DNA of 59,856 nucleotides from CAVQBP01 sp964448105 (GTDB lineage: Bacteria > Bacteroidota > Ignavibacteria > Ignavibacteriales > Ignavibacteriaceae), in the NCBI GenBank assembly GCA_964448105.1, contig CAYUVK010000018.1:1-59856 (forward strand), given 5' to 3'. Positions 14,903 through 24,644 of this stretch are shown here, one piece after another. The position numbers and the translations under genes are program-made. Numbering within the stretch: position 1 is the stretch's first letter; the number at the start of each line of letters is the position of its first letter. The notes beneath the pieces are model-generated. The model was not told where the DNA came from. It saw only the letters and a list, made by a program, of their open reading frames with translations, and did not search any database.

Positions 14903-17900
14903 ATGAAAAGCTCAATAATTCTAATATTGTTTTCCATTTTAGTAACTATTCTAATTAATACTTGTGCGGATGAAGTAGTTGTTAACGGGCCAAATAGCCA
15001 GGGTAAGCTGGTTATTAGTTCTGATCCTTTAGGGGCAAAAATTTTTTTGATGGGGACAAATACAAATCTTATAACTCCGGATAGCATTTTAGGATTAGAA
15101 AGCGGAGAATATCAAATAACATTAAAAAAAGATGGTTGTTGCGATACAACTTTTTCTGTAAAAGTATACGATAACCTAACTACATCAGTTTTTACCAAAT
15201 TAATAAAAGAAAAAGAATACGGTAATTTATTTTTAGAATCGATTCCAAGTGAAGCTTTAATTTATTTATCCGGGATAAATACCAATAAGATAACACCGGA
15301 CAGTATTATAGGATTGGACACCGGAAATTACCAGGTAACTTTAACGAAGGATAACTTCATAGATACAACATTCAATATATCTGTTTTTAAAGATTCAACC
15401 ACATCTATTTCAATTCAATTAAGAAACAAGGAACCGGGAAAAGGAAATTTATCAGTAGAATCAGTACCTAACGGAGCGAAGATTTTTTTGGCGGGAACAG
15501 ATACAAAGAAAATTACTCCAGACAGTATTATGAATTTAATTGAAGGAAATTATGAAGTCACATTAACAAAAGAAAATTATTCTGATACAACATTTAATGT
15601 AAATATAAAAGACAAACTTACTGCATCCAAAATAATTATACTCCAGAGTATCAAAACTACAGGCAGCGTATTTTTACAATCTGTGCCAAGCGGTGCTCAA
15701 ATTTTCCTATCGGGTACAAATACCAATAAATCTACTCCGGAAGGGATAACAAATCTGGAAGCCGGAGACCATGAATTCATGTTAAAGTTAAATGGTTATA
15801 TAGATACTACATTTAATGTAACCATCGTTAAAGATGTACGTATTGATAAAACAATAATATTAAAAAAGACTTCAGAATCCGGTAGTGTGCTTCTGGAATC
15901 CTCACCTAGCGGTGCACAGATCTTTCTATCCGGCACAAATACAAATAAATTAACACCTTCAACTATTCAAAACCTGGATGAAGGAGTGCATCAATTTACA
16001 TTAAAACTAAACGGGTACAGNNNNNNNNNNNNNNNNNNNNNNNNNNNNNNNNNNNNNNNNNNNNNNNNNNNNNNNNNNNNNNNNNNNNNNNNNNNNNNNN
16101 NNNNNNNNNNNNNNNNNNNNGCGGTGCACAAATTTTTCTAGAAGGTACAAATACAAGTAAACTAACACCTTCAACATTTCAAAACCTGGATGAAGGAGTG
16201 CATCAATTTACATTAAAACTAAACGGGTACAGAGATACAACTTTCGATGTAACGATTATTAAAGATCAGCAGGTAAATGAAAATATTACCCTAACCGGTA
16301 CGGCAGTATCCACTGGCAGTGTACTCTTACAATCATCACCAAGCGGTGCACAAATTTTTCTAGAAGGTACAAATACAAGTAAACTAACACCTTCAACTAT
16401 TCAAAACCTAAACGAAGGAGTTCATCAATTTACATTAAAACTTAACGGATATAGAGATACAACATTTAATGTAACTATAATTAAAGACCAGCAAATAAAT
16501 AAAAATATTACTTTAACCAAGACAGTATCCACTGGCAGTGTTCTGCTTGAATCATCACCAAGTGGTGCACAAATTTTTCTAGAAGGTACAAATACAAGTA
16601 AACTAACACCTTCAACTATTCAAAACCTAAACGAAGGAGTTCATCAATTTACATTAAAACTTAACGGATATAGAGATACAACATTTAATGTAACAATAAT
16701 TAAGGATCAGCAGGTAAATAAAAATATTACTTTATCTAGGATAGTAACAACCGGCAGTGTTCTTCTTGAATCATCGCCAAGCGGTGCTCAAATTTTTCTA
16801 TTAGGTACGAACACAAATAAATTAACGCCTTCGACTATCCAAAACCTGGAAGAAGGGACTTATCAGATCACACTAAAACTAGAAAGTTATAAAGATACAA
16901 CATTCAATGTAACAATTATCAGAAATCAGCAGGTTAATAAAAATATTACTTTAACCAACGAAATAACAACCGGAAGTGTACTTTTAGAATCAACACCAAG
17001 CGGTGCTCAAATTTTCTTAGCGGGTACAAATACAAATAAATTAACACCTTCTACTATTCAAAACCTGGAAGAAGGAGTTCATCAATTTACATTGAAGCTT
17101 AATGGATATAACGACACAACTTTTAGTGTAACTATAATCAGGAATCAGCAGGTAAATAAAAATATTACTTTAACCAAGGAGATAACAACCGGTAGTGTCC
17201 TTTTGGAATCAACACCAAGCGGCGCACAAATATTCCTTTCAGGTAACAATACTAATAAATTAACACCTTCCACCATTCAAGATTTGGAAGAAGGAAATTA
17301 TCAGTTTACTCTAAAACTTGACAACTATAAAGATACCACATTTAATGTAACAATAATCAGGAAACAGCAGGTACATAAAAGTGTTGTTTTAACTCAAGAA
17401 ATATTGACCGGCAGTCTGTTTATTTCTTCTGAGCCAAGCGGTGCTAGCATTTATTTAAATAATAATAACACGGGAAAAACCACTCCAAATACTTTTTATG
17501 AACTTATGGAAGGTTCTTATTCAATTAAATTAAAATTAGAATTCTACAGGGATACCACATTTAACGCACAAGTTGCCAGGCAGCAATTGACGTCAAAGAA
17601 TGTAATTCTAACAGATGCTTCTCCGGTTAAAATTGATCTGCTTCAAGTACGAGTATACGTACTTCAGATTCGGTTTACATTCTCTTTTGATCAAGATGTT
17701 TTGCTGGATAAAGTAGAGATATTCGAACCTAATGGTGGAGGAAGTAATGTGTTCAACTTTAATAATAAAAATGTGAAAAAAGGAAGTTCTACTGATATCT
17801 ATTATCCAAAAGTGGTACACGGAACCTGGAAACTTGTCTTTTATGGTAAAAAAGCAAAGGACAATAAAACTGATTTTATCATAGAAGAGATGAAAGATGT

Positions 17901-17907
17901 CCCTTAA
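14903..17907 (+). CDS. Large surface protein of at least 12 tandem PEGA-type repeats (interrupted by a sequence gap)
   Basis: N-terminal export segment with a possible lipobox (LINTC, C21), then tandem ~72-73-residue repeats of the PEGA class. Each has GSVLLESSPSGAQIFLxGTN, TPSTIQNLEEG, HQFTLKLNGY and DTTFNVTII. Four complete repeats plus part of a fifth precede the gap at 16021-16120; the rest of one repeat and six more complete repeats follow. A C-terminal domain of about 90 aa ends the protein at KDVP. Repeats 1-3 have diverged (ITPDSI instead of LTPSTI) while the central ones are nearly identical, showing recent expansion. The two flanks are in different frames only because the 100-N gap is arbitrary; about 110 nt, or that plus whole repeats, would restore the frame. 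PEGA domains are common in surface-layer and envelope proteins; the binding partner is unknown. Confidence 0.85.
16021..16120. other. Scaffold gap (100 N) inside the PEGA-repeat gene
   Basis: The 55 nt ending at the gap (15966-16020) recur exactly at 16178-16232, and the match stops after exactly 55 nt on the left. This is the expected footprint of a k=55 assembly graph breaking on a coding repeat. The true length and repeat number are unknown. Confidence 0.9.
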
Positions 17908-18039
17908 ACAATTATACAGATACTTTTTAAACTTTAAACTTGTTTTTTAATCATAGGTAAGAGAACCTGTTCCCTATTCATTAAAATATATTTTTTAATG
18001 GGATCTAACCATCTCATTATTAGCATTTCAAATTCTTTT

Positions 18040-18075
18040 TATATAAAATAAAAAACCCCGCTTTACACGGGGTTT
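18040..18075 (-). terminator. Rho-independent terminator of the heat-shock operon
   Basis: Stem AAACCCCG / CGGGGTTT with a 7-nt loop, followed on the minus strand by TTTATTTTATA. It lies 26 bp past the stop codon of the hsp20 gene ending at 18101. Confidence 0.85.
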
Positions 18076-18100
18076 ATTCTAAAATAATTAGAGATAATAA

Positions 18101-18499
18101 TTATTTAATATTTATCGATCTTGGTTTTATTCTATCATGTTTCGGCAATGTTACCACCAACTGTCCGTTCTCATATTTAGCGTCTATTTTCGATTCATCG
18201 ATACTATTCGAAATCTTAAATTTTCTGAAATAGTTCCCTACCCCGGCTTCATTTAAGATATATTTCCTGTTAACTGTTTCATCATAATTTATTTTACCGA
18301 ATATAGATAGAGCACCTTCTTCCAGTTTAAGCTTAACATCATTCTTGGAAACCCCCGGCATATTTGCTACAAGAACAAAATCGTCGTTGGTTTCATATAT
18401 GTTAACAAAAGGTGCAAACACAGCTTCTTTCTCAAAAATATCCTCAAGCGAGATATTTTCCTGCTCTTTTACATCTACAGTTTCTTTATTATCTGTCAT
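18101..18499 (-). CDS. Small heat-shock protein (Hsp20 / alpha-crystallin family)
   Basis: 132 aa. An alpha-crystallin domain fills most of the protein (PFVNIYETNDDFVLVANMPGVSKNDVKLKLEEGALSIFG is the typical strand pattern, with A-x-x-x-N-G-x-L seen as AKYENGQLVVTLPK). ATP-independent holdase that keeps unfolded proteins for DnaK. It is the last gene of hsp20-dnaK-hsp20 and is followed by a terminator. It differs from the 144-aa paralogue at 20639 by a short acidic N-terminus (MTDNKETVDVKEQE). Confidence 0.92.
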   Translation of the reverse strand: MTDNKETVDVKEQENISLEDIFEKEAVFAPFVNIYETNDDFVLVANMPGVSKNDVKLKLEEGALSIFGKINYDETVNRKYILNEAGVGNYFRKFKISNSIDESKIDAKYENGQLVVTLPKHDRIKPRSINIK

Positions 18500-18613
18500 T
18501 TTATTACTCCGTTATTTTATTTATTTATATTATTTATAAAAAACTTTTATAACTAAGTTTTCCTGTTATTTAAGAATTTGGCGAAATAAATTTCGCTCGC
18601 AATTAAATTACTT

Positions 18614-20557
18614 TTACTTTTTTTCCTTATCCTTATTTTCATCATCAACAACTTCATAGGATGCATCTTGAGCTTCTTCTTTACCATCACCCTTACCTTG
18701 TTGTGCTTCCTGCTGAGAACCTGCTTGCTGCTGTTGCGAACCGGCTTGCTGTTGTCCGGCCTGCGAGTAAAGATTCGAAGCTATCTCATTCCATGCTTTA
18801 CTTAATGATTCGGTAGCGGATTTCATTTGATCGGTATTGTTTGAAGCTATTGCATCCTCAACTTTTTTAATTTCGGTTTCGAGCTTTGATTTACTATCTG
18901 CAGGAATCTTATCCTTCATTTCGTCAAGTTGTTTTTTAGTCTGGAATACCAAACTTTCAGCTTGATTTTTAGTATCAATATTTTCCTTCTTCTTTTTGTC
19001 TTCCGCAGCATGTTCTTTGGCATCGTTCTTCATTTTATTTATTTCATCCTGAGATAAACCGCTGGATGAAGTAATTCTTATACTCTGTTCTTTACTAGTG
19101 GCTTTATCCTTTGCACTAACATGCATAATTCCATTCGCATCAATATCGAATGTAACTTCGATTTGCGGAACACCTCTCGGTGCCGGTGGAATTCCATCAA
19201 GATGAAATCTTCCTAATGTCCTATTATCTGCTGCCATAGGACGCTCACCCTGAAGTACATGAATTTCAACAGAAGGCTGACTATCCGAAGCAGTTGAAAA
19301 TATTTCACTTTTCTTAGTTGGAATTGTTGTATTTGCATCGATTAACTTTGTCATTACACCACCGAGTGTTTCAATACCAAGAGACAACGGGGTAACATCA
19401 AGAAGCAATACATCTTTTACATCACCGGTTAAAACACCACCTTGAATTGCAGCACCAACTGCAACAACTTCATCAGGATTAACTCCTTTGTGAGGTTCTC
19501 TGCCGAATAAATTCTTAACCAAATCCTGAACCATCGGGATTCTTGTTGAACCGCCGACTAAAATAACTTCATTTATATCGGATTGAGTTACTCCTGCATC
19601 TTTAATGGCCTGTTCACAAGGGACTTTAGTCCTTTGTACAAGATCATCTATAAGCTGTTCAAACTTAGATCTTGTTAAATTTATATTTAAGTGCTTAGGA
19701 CCATCCTGAGTTGCAGTAATAAATGGTAAATTAACATCGGTAGTGGAAGATGAAGATAATTCAATTTTAGCTTTCTCTGCCGCTTCTTTTAACCTTTGCA
19801 AAGCCATAGGATCTTTTCTCAGATCAATACTTTCCTGTTTCTTAAATTCATCTGCAAGATAATCAATTACTCTTTGATCAAAATCATCACCACCGAGGTG
19901 GGTATCGCCATTTGTTGATTTTACTTCAAATACTCCCTCACCTAACTGAAGTATTGATATATCAAATGTACCGCCGCCTAAATCATATACAGCCACGGTA
20001 TGATCAGATGTTTTTTTATCAAGACCATATGCTAAAGCTGCAGCAGTAGGTTCGTTGATTATTCTTTTAACTTTTAATCCTGCTATTTCTCCAGCATCTT
20101 TCGTAGCCTGCCGCTGTGAATCGTTAAAATATGCAGGAACAGTAATTACAGCTTCGGTGACTTCCTGTCCTAAATATTCTTCAGCGGTTTTTTTCATTTT
20201 TTGAAGAATCATTGCACTTATTTCAGGAGGAGAATAGACTCTATCATTTATTTTAACACGTGCGGAAGCGCCGTCGCCGGCAATTACTTCATAAGGCACT
20301 TTATGTTTTTCGTCCTCAACTTCATTAACTAACCTTCCCATAAAACGTTTTATTGAAAAGATTGTATTTTTAGGATTAGTTATTGCCTGGCGTTTCGCAG
20401 GCTGTCCTACTAATCTCTCACCATTTTTAGTAAATGCAACAACCGACGGAGTAGTTCGTCCTCCTTCGGCATTTGGTATTACAACCGGGTCGTTTCCTTC
20501 CATCACTGCTACACATGAGTTTGTAGTTCCTAAATCAATTCCTATAATCTTTCCCAT
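18614..20557 (-). CDS. dnaK: Chaperone DnaK (Hsp70)
   Basis: 647 aa, full length. Nucleotide-binding domain starts GIDLGTTNSCVAVMEG; the signatures VYDLGGGTFDISIL and ILVGGSTRIPMVQDLV are intact. The linker DVLLLDVTPLSLG leads into the substrate-binding domain, and the Gln-rich tail ends in the family's acidic terminus (YEVVDDENKDKEKK). Lies between two hsp20 genes on the same strand. grpE, dnaJ and a CIRCE operator are absent from the window, so co-chaperones must be encoded elsewhere. Confidence 0.98.
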   Translation of the reverse strand: MGKIIGIDLGTTNSCVAVMEGNDPVVIPNAEGGRTTPSVVAFTKNGERLVGQPAKRQAITNPKNTIFSIKRFMGRLVNEVEDEKHKVPYEVIAGDGASARVKINDRVYSPPEISAMILQKMKKTAEEYLGQEVTEAVITVPAYFNDSQRQATKDAGEIAGLKVKRIINEPTAAALAYGLDKKTSDHTVAVYDLGGGTFDISILQLGEGVFEVKSTNGDTHLGGDDFDQRVIDYLADEFKKQESIDLRKDPMALQRLKEAAEKAKIELSSSSTTDVNLPFITATQDGPKHLNINLTRSKFEQLIDDLVQRTKVPCEQAIKDAGVTQSDINEVILVGGSTRIPMVQDLVKNLFGREPHKGVNPDEVVAVGAAIQGGVLTGDVKDVLLLDVTPLSLGIETLGGVMTKLIDANTTIPTKKSEIFSTASDSQPSVEIHVLQGERPMAADNRTLGRFHLDGIPPAPRGVPQIEVTFDIDANGIMHVSAKDKATSKEQSIRITSSSGLSQDEINKMKNDAKEHAAEDKKKKENIDTKNQAESLVFQTKKQLDEMKDKIPADSKSKLETEIKKVEDAIASNNTDQMKSATESLSKAWNEIASNLYSQAGQQQAGSQQQQAGSQQEAQQGKGDGKEEAQDASYEVVDDENKDKEKK

Positions 20558-20638
20558 TAAATACTCCTATTAATTTTAAGTTTATGAATAAAGTTTAAGA
20601 ATTTATTATCAATTTTATTTAGCATCAATTAATCTACT

Positions 20639-21073
20639 TTATTTAATATTAATTAATCTTCCCGATACTTTTATCTCTTCTAATTTTTCAATCACTATCT
20701 TTAATATGCCGTCTTCGAATTTAGCATCAATCGTATCGGAATTTATGTCTCCCGGGATCGTAAAGCTTCTAGAAAACGAGCCGTAAGTTCTTTCTGATCT
20801 ATAAAAACTTTTTTCTTTTGTCTCCCTTTCATTCTTCTTTTCACCGCTTACAGTTAGTATATTGTCTTCTAGTGAAATCTTTAAATCATTCTTTTTTATT
20901 CCGGGCAATTCGGCATCAACATAAATATTTTTTTCATCCTCGGAAATATCTATTTTTGGATAAAAGGATTCTTCATATTCCGGATTAAAATCAGGAAATG
21001 TATTGAACAAACTTTGAATTTTATCGTCAAAATTTTCTAATTCCTTAAAAGGTTCATATTTTATTAATGTCAT
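20639..21073 (-). CDS. Small heat-shock protein (Hsp20 family)
   Basis: 144 aa. Bacterial class-A pattern: FYPKIDISEDEKNIYVDAELPGIKKNDLKISLEDNIL, the RSERTYGSFSRSFTIP block and AKFEDGILKIVIEK. First gene of the heat-shock operon, 82 bp upstream of dnaK. Divergent from birA; the shared 220-bp upstream region contains ATGGC/GCCAT half-sites that may be operator sequences. Confidence 0.94.
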   Translation of the reverse strand: MTLIKYEPFKELENFDDKIQSLFNTFPDFNPEYEESFYPKIDISEDEKNIYVDAELPGIKKNDLKISLEDNILTVSGEKKNERETKEKSFYRSERTYGSFSRSFTIPGDINSDTIDAKFEDGILKIVIEKLEEIKVSGRLINIK

Positions 21074-21218
21074 TTTATCATCTCCTTGTCTTATTTAATA
21101 TTTAAATAAAACTTGTTAAATAATTAACAATGATTATGCCATACGAAATATTTTATTATAAGTTATTATATTTTAATATGTTACGGTTATTTCTCAGTTT
21201 CAGTTTACTATACATATA

Positions 21219-21265
21219 ATGGCAAGGATATTGACTTTTTGTCAGCCATCATAAATAAATGGCAA
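21219..21265. promoter_or_regulatory. Possible operator between hsp20 and birA
   Basis: ATGGCAA occurs at 21219-21225 and again at 21259-21265 with GCCAT (21245-21249) between them, so GCCAT-N9-ATGGC forms a dyad. Inside is TGAC-TTTTT-GTCA (21232-21244). TTGACT at 21231 could serve as the -35 of birA. Low confidence. Confidence 0.3.
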
Positions 21266-21296
21266 TTTCTATGTCATAAAATTAATTGGAGAAAAC

Positions 21297-22073
21297 ATGT
21301 TCAATATTGAAGTTTTTGATATAAAACTTGATACGGAATTTATAGGCAGAAATTTTATTTATTGTGAAGAGGTTGATTCAACTAACTCAGCCTTGTTTGA
21401 TAAAGGGAACAAATTCAATCAAAATGGTACCGTTTTATTAGCTGAGAAGCAAATTAAAGGAAAGGGTCGCAAAGATAGAACCTGGTATAGCGCAAAAGAT
21501 CAAAATTTAACTTTCTCAATTCTTTTAAACAGTAAAAAATATTTAAATGAAAACTCATCCATAATTAATTTCGGCACTTCCCTTGCAGTCGCACTTTCAA
21601 TTGAAAATTTATTCCAGGTTCGTGTTAATTTAAAATGGCCTAATGATGTTTTAATAAACGGAAAGAAAACCGCGGGAATACTTTTAGAGTCAACATCAAA
21701 AGGAAATAAACTTGATAAAATTGTTATTGGAGTAGGATTAAATGTCAACCAGACTTTTTTCCAGGGGAATTTTAATGTTCAGCCAACTTCAATAAAATTA
21801 GAATTAAATCATCCAATCGATAGAGAAAATCTTTTGGCTGAAATATTAAATAACTTTGAAGAAATTCTGGAAAAAGTTAATAGCGAACCTAAATGGATTT
21901 TAAATGATTGGAGATCACATTGCAATTTAATTGGAGATAAAATATCTGTTACCGAAGATGATAAAATAAAATACGGGATTTTCGAAGATATTGATGATAA
22001 TGGGTATTTACTGCTTAAATCGAATAATAAAATTGAAAAAATTCATTTTGGTGATGTAAGTATTTCAAGTTAA
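21297..22073 (+). CDS. birA: Biotin--[acetyl-CoA-carboxylase] ligase (BirA, class I)
   Basis: 258 aa without an N-terminal helix-turn-helix, so a ligase rather than a repressor. It makes biotinyl-AMP and attaches biotin to carboxylase lysines. Seen: EEVDSTNS, the biotinyl-AMP loop KGKGRKDRTWYSAKDQNLTFS, KWPNDVLINGKKTAGILLE and the SH3-like C-terminus (GIFEDIDDNGYLLLK). Shine-Dalgarno GGAG lies about 8 nt before the ATG. The coaX gene follows at about 40 bp, a pairing common in this phylum. Confidence 0.93.
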   Translation: MFNIEVFDIKLDTEFIGRNFIYCEEVDSTNSALFDKGNKFNQNGTVLLAEKQIKGKGRKDRTWYSAKDQNLTFSILLNSKKYLNENSSIINFGTSLAVALSIENLFQVRVNLKWPNDVLINGKKTAGILLESTSKGNKLDKIVIGVGLNVNQTFFQGNFNVQPTSIKLELNHPIDRENLLAEILNNFEEILEKVNSEPKWILNDWRSHCNLIGDKISVTEDDKIKYGIFEDIDDNGYLLLKSNNKIEKIHFGDVSISS

Positions 22074-22114
22074 TAATAATTTTTTTGGTATTTAGTAGTA
22101 GATTAATTAAAACA

Positions 22115-22882
22115 ATGTTACTTGTTTGTGATATAGGAAATTCAAGGATTAAAATAGGATTTTTTAAAAATAATAAAATATCCGGAATTAAAATATTTTA
22201 CAATATTGAAGCACTTATAAAATATATTTCAAATAAAAAAATTGATAAAGCTGCTGTTTCCTCTGTTGTCCCCGGTAAATTAAAATATTTTATAAAATTA
22301 TTTAACTCTAATTTTAAATACAGACCTGCAATAATTAATAAGAATTCAAAATTCAATCTTAAAATAGAATATGAAACTCCAAACACTTTAGGTATTGATA
22401 GGATTTGTTCTGCCGAAGGAGCTTTTTATCTTTATAAAATAAAAAATGATCCGGTTAATTATAATAAAAATATTTTTATTGTTTCTATCGATTTTGGAAC
22501 GGCAACAACAATAAATATTATAAAATATGATAGGATATTTACCGGCGGTTTAATTGCACCGGGGATCGGGATGATGTTTAAATCACTGAAAAATAATACT
22601 GCACAATTGCCTGAGGTTAAACTGCTTAATTATAAAAAATTGATCGGAAATTCAACTAAATCATCCATTGCAAGCGGTGTAATAAATTCAACTTTAGGAA
22701 TGATTTATCAGACAACTGATCATTTAAGACAAAAAAATAATAAAAGCAAAATTATAATTTATATAACCGGGGGAAATGCTAAAAATTTATTTCCATATTT
22801 TAATTTTAACTATATTTTTGAAGAAGGTTTGGTCTTATACGGAATAAAAGCAGTATACGAAAATGCAATGAAGCAGAAGTAA
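22115..22882 (+). CDS. coaX: Type III pantothenate kinase
   Basis: First step of coenzyme A synthesis (pantothenate to 4'-phosphopantothenate), CoaX type. About 255 aa from the ATG at 22115, chosen because the protein then starts at LLVCDIGNSRIKIG, the ASKHA phosphate loop; an upstream TTG at 22085 is less likely. Further motifs: ETPNTLGIDRICSAEGA, SIDFGTATTINII and TGGLIAPGIGMMFKSL. Follows birA in the same direction. Confidence 0.93.
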   Translation: MLLVCDIGNSRIKIGFFKNNKISGIKIFYNIEALIKYISNKKIDKAAVSSVVPGKLKYFIKLFNSNFKYRPAIINKNSKFNLKIEYETPNTLGIDRICSAEGAFYLYKIKNDPVNYNKNIFIVSIDFGTATTINIIKYDRIFTGGLIAPGIGMMFKSLKNNTAQLPEVKLLNYKKLIGNSTKSSIASGVINSTLGMIYQTTDHLRQKNNKSKIIIYITGGNAKNLFPYFNFNYIFEEGLVLYGIKAVYENAMKQK

Positions 22883-23057
22883 TTTTTATTATATCTGTAT
22901 AAATTCCTTGTAGAATTAAATCTTATCTTCCGGCTTTTCAAACTAATATTTTTTTAATTACTTTTTAATAATTAAATTAATTCCCGTTAAATATAATATT
23001 TTCGGTAAAAAACAATATTAATTAAGTTAATCTAGTCATCTATTTGAATTTGAAATA

Positions 23058-23417
23058 ATGAAAGCTATAGTTGCGGAAGATGAAATAATAATTGCACTAG
23101 ATATAGCTTCCACATTAAAGAAATTAGGTTATATTGTCTCTACGGTGGTAAGTTCCGGCGAAGAACTAATTAAAACATATTTTAAATATAATCCTGATCT
23201 AATTATTACAGATATTATGCTAAAAGGTACGATTGATGGGATTGCTGCAGCAAAAGTAATTAAGGAAAATAAAAACATTCCTATTTTATTCGTATCTGGT
23301 TTCAGCGATCCAAAATATTATAAGGAAGCAAAAAAAATATCACCGAACGGTTTGGTTGGAAAACCATTTAACTCCAGCAACTTAAAAAACAAGCTGGATA
23401 TTTTATTCGGTTCTTAA
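23058..23417 (+). CDS. Stand-alone response-regulator receiver protein
   Basis: 119 aa, only a CheY-like receiver. Acidic pair in VAEDEII, phosphoacceptor Asp in LIITDIML, the conserved Ser in ILFVSGF and Lys in VGKPF. The TDIMLKG.DGI pattern is like the receivers found with PAS/HWE-type kinases. No kinase lies next to it, so its partner is elsewhere. Confidence 0.88.
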   Translation: MKAIVAEDEIIIALDIASTLKKLGYIVSTVVSSGEELIKTYFKYNPDLIITDIMLKGTIDGIAAAKVIKENKNIPILFVSGFSDPKYYKEAKKISPNGLVGKPFNSSNLKNKLDILFGS

Positions 23418-23583
23418 TCTCTCTTTTTAAAAATCCACTTACATATTCTTAATGCCAGCCATAATTCATATTGGGAAAAAAAGAATAAAATTAAATTTTC
23501 TAACAATACATTATTTTAATCATAATAATGTCATGAGCAGTTAATTAATAAGAGAGGTTAATATGTGTGAAATATGAAATAAT

Positions 23584-24297
23584 TTAGGAAGCTACCATTG
23601 CCATCAATTTCCTTTTGGCAATCGGGAATATTGTTTCATTAAATGGAAAATCAAGATCGGTATCGCAAATAAAAGTTGCAGGATTAGGTAAATCTGTATA
23701 TTGTTTTATTAAATCGAGCTTTATCGATTCAGGGGATCTTTCTATTAATGCTTTTTTAATTTCCTGGATAAGTTTAGTTTTTAATGATCTATATTTTTCC
23801 GTATCAGAGGAAAATATTGAAGATTCAAATCGATGAATCTGTATTTTCGCACTCTTATTATCATTAACTAAAAAATAACCTTCGTCTTTATTCAGCGGTA
23901 CAATTCCGACATGATCAATCTCAATGTTCTTCTCTACAAAATCATAAAGTACTATTGCTTCTTCGATTTCACTTCTTATTAATGGGAAAGCCCATTCAAT
24001 TAATTCAAATAAAAATTCAACATCAGGAGTAAATCTTCCAAAAGTTTCAAAAGTTACTTTTTGATTTTTTATGTCGAAATCTTTTATTTGTTTGGGAAAA
24101 GATTCTTTTAATTTTGATTTGTTATCAATAATATTTTCCAGGATTGATGCTAAGTGAATTAATTCTGCAAGTGCCGGATAAACTCTTTTTTTAGTCAACT
24201 CGGTATGATATTCCTTAATACCGCCCAATACTCTGTATTGATTCATTTCCCAGTCTTTGTCTGCTGATAAAAATGTCTCTAATTTTAAGCCTTCCAT
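23584..24297 (-). CDS. Conserved-looking cytoplasmic protein, function unknown
   Basis: 237 aa, no signal peptide or membrane helix, mixed charged composition with alternating helix and strand character and no recognised motif (notable stretches: VTFETFGRFTPDVEFLFELIEW, CDTDLDFPFNETIFPIAKRKL). I do not recognise the family. A sigma54-like element, TGGCACAAATGTTGT on the minus strand at 24324-24338, lies 27 bp upstream, but no enhancer dyad like those at 6260 and 12421 accompanies it. Confidence 0.7.
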   Translation of the reverse strand: MEGLKLETFLSADKDWEMNQYRVLGGIKEYHTELTKKRVYPALAELIHLASILENIIDNKSKLKESFPKQIKDFDIKNQKVTFETFGRFTPDVEFLFELIEWAFPLIRSEIEEAIVLYDFVEKNIEIDHVGIVPLNKDEGYFLVNDNKSAKIQIHRFESSIFSSDTEKYRSLKTKLIQEIKKALIERSPESIKLDLIKQYTDLPNPATFICDTDLDFPFNETIFPIAKRKLMAMVAS

Positions 24298-24323
24298 TAT
24301 TCAACCTTTCTCAAGAATAAAAA

Positions 24324-24338
24324 ACAACATTTGTGCCA
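24324..24338 (-). promoter_or_regulatory. Possible sigma54 promoter of the 237-aa unknown gene
   Basis: TGGCACAAATGTTGT on the minus strand: perfect TGGCAC at -24, TTGT at -12 with correct spacing. The -12 C is replaced and no upstream dyad is seen, so this is weaker than the two promoters near 6.2 and 12.36 kb. Confidence 0.35.
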
Positions 24339-24644
24339 CACCATAATTACATAACAAAAATTCAAAAACTATATAAGAATATGTTCAGTAGAATCGTCCT
24401 AATCATTTTATACTTATAAGTTTATTTAAACCTGAAAATTAATTCTGATAAATTTTGTAAACATTTATGAACATATAAGTATCTGATCTTAAACAGTAAT
24501 TATTTCCTGTTTCAGGATTTATCTACAATTATTATCGATAATTTCTTTTGAGATTTTAATTTTATTAATGTAATTTTAGTCAATAAATATCCTGCACTTA
24601 AATTATTTAACATTATTTCCAATAATTATAGAGGAGCCAATACT
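24339..24644. other. Intergenic stretch without recognised gene
   Basis: About 300 AT-rich bases between divergent genes. It must contain the promoter of the Yip1-like gene; a GAGGAG Shine-Dalgarno is present at 24631-24636. Nothing else recognised. Confidence 0.4.

Noticed and set aside
16121..16141. Continuation of the left PEGA frame through the N run
   Set aside because: It ends after a few codons in the wrong frame; the repeat reading continues in the other frame because the gap length is arbitrary.
18614..21296. CIRCE (HrcA) operator in front of the heat-shock operon
   Set aside because: No TTAGCACTC-N9-GAGTGCTAA-like sequence is found upstream of either hsp20 or dnaK.
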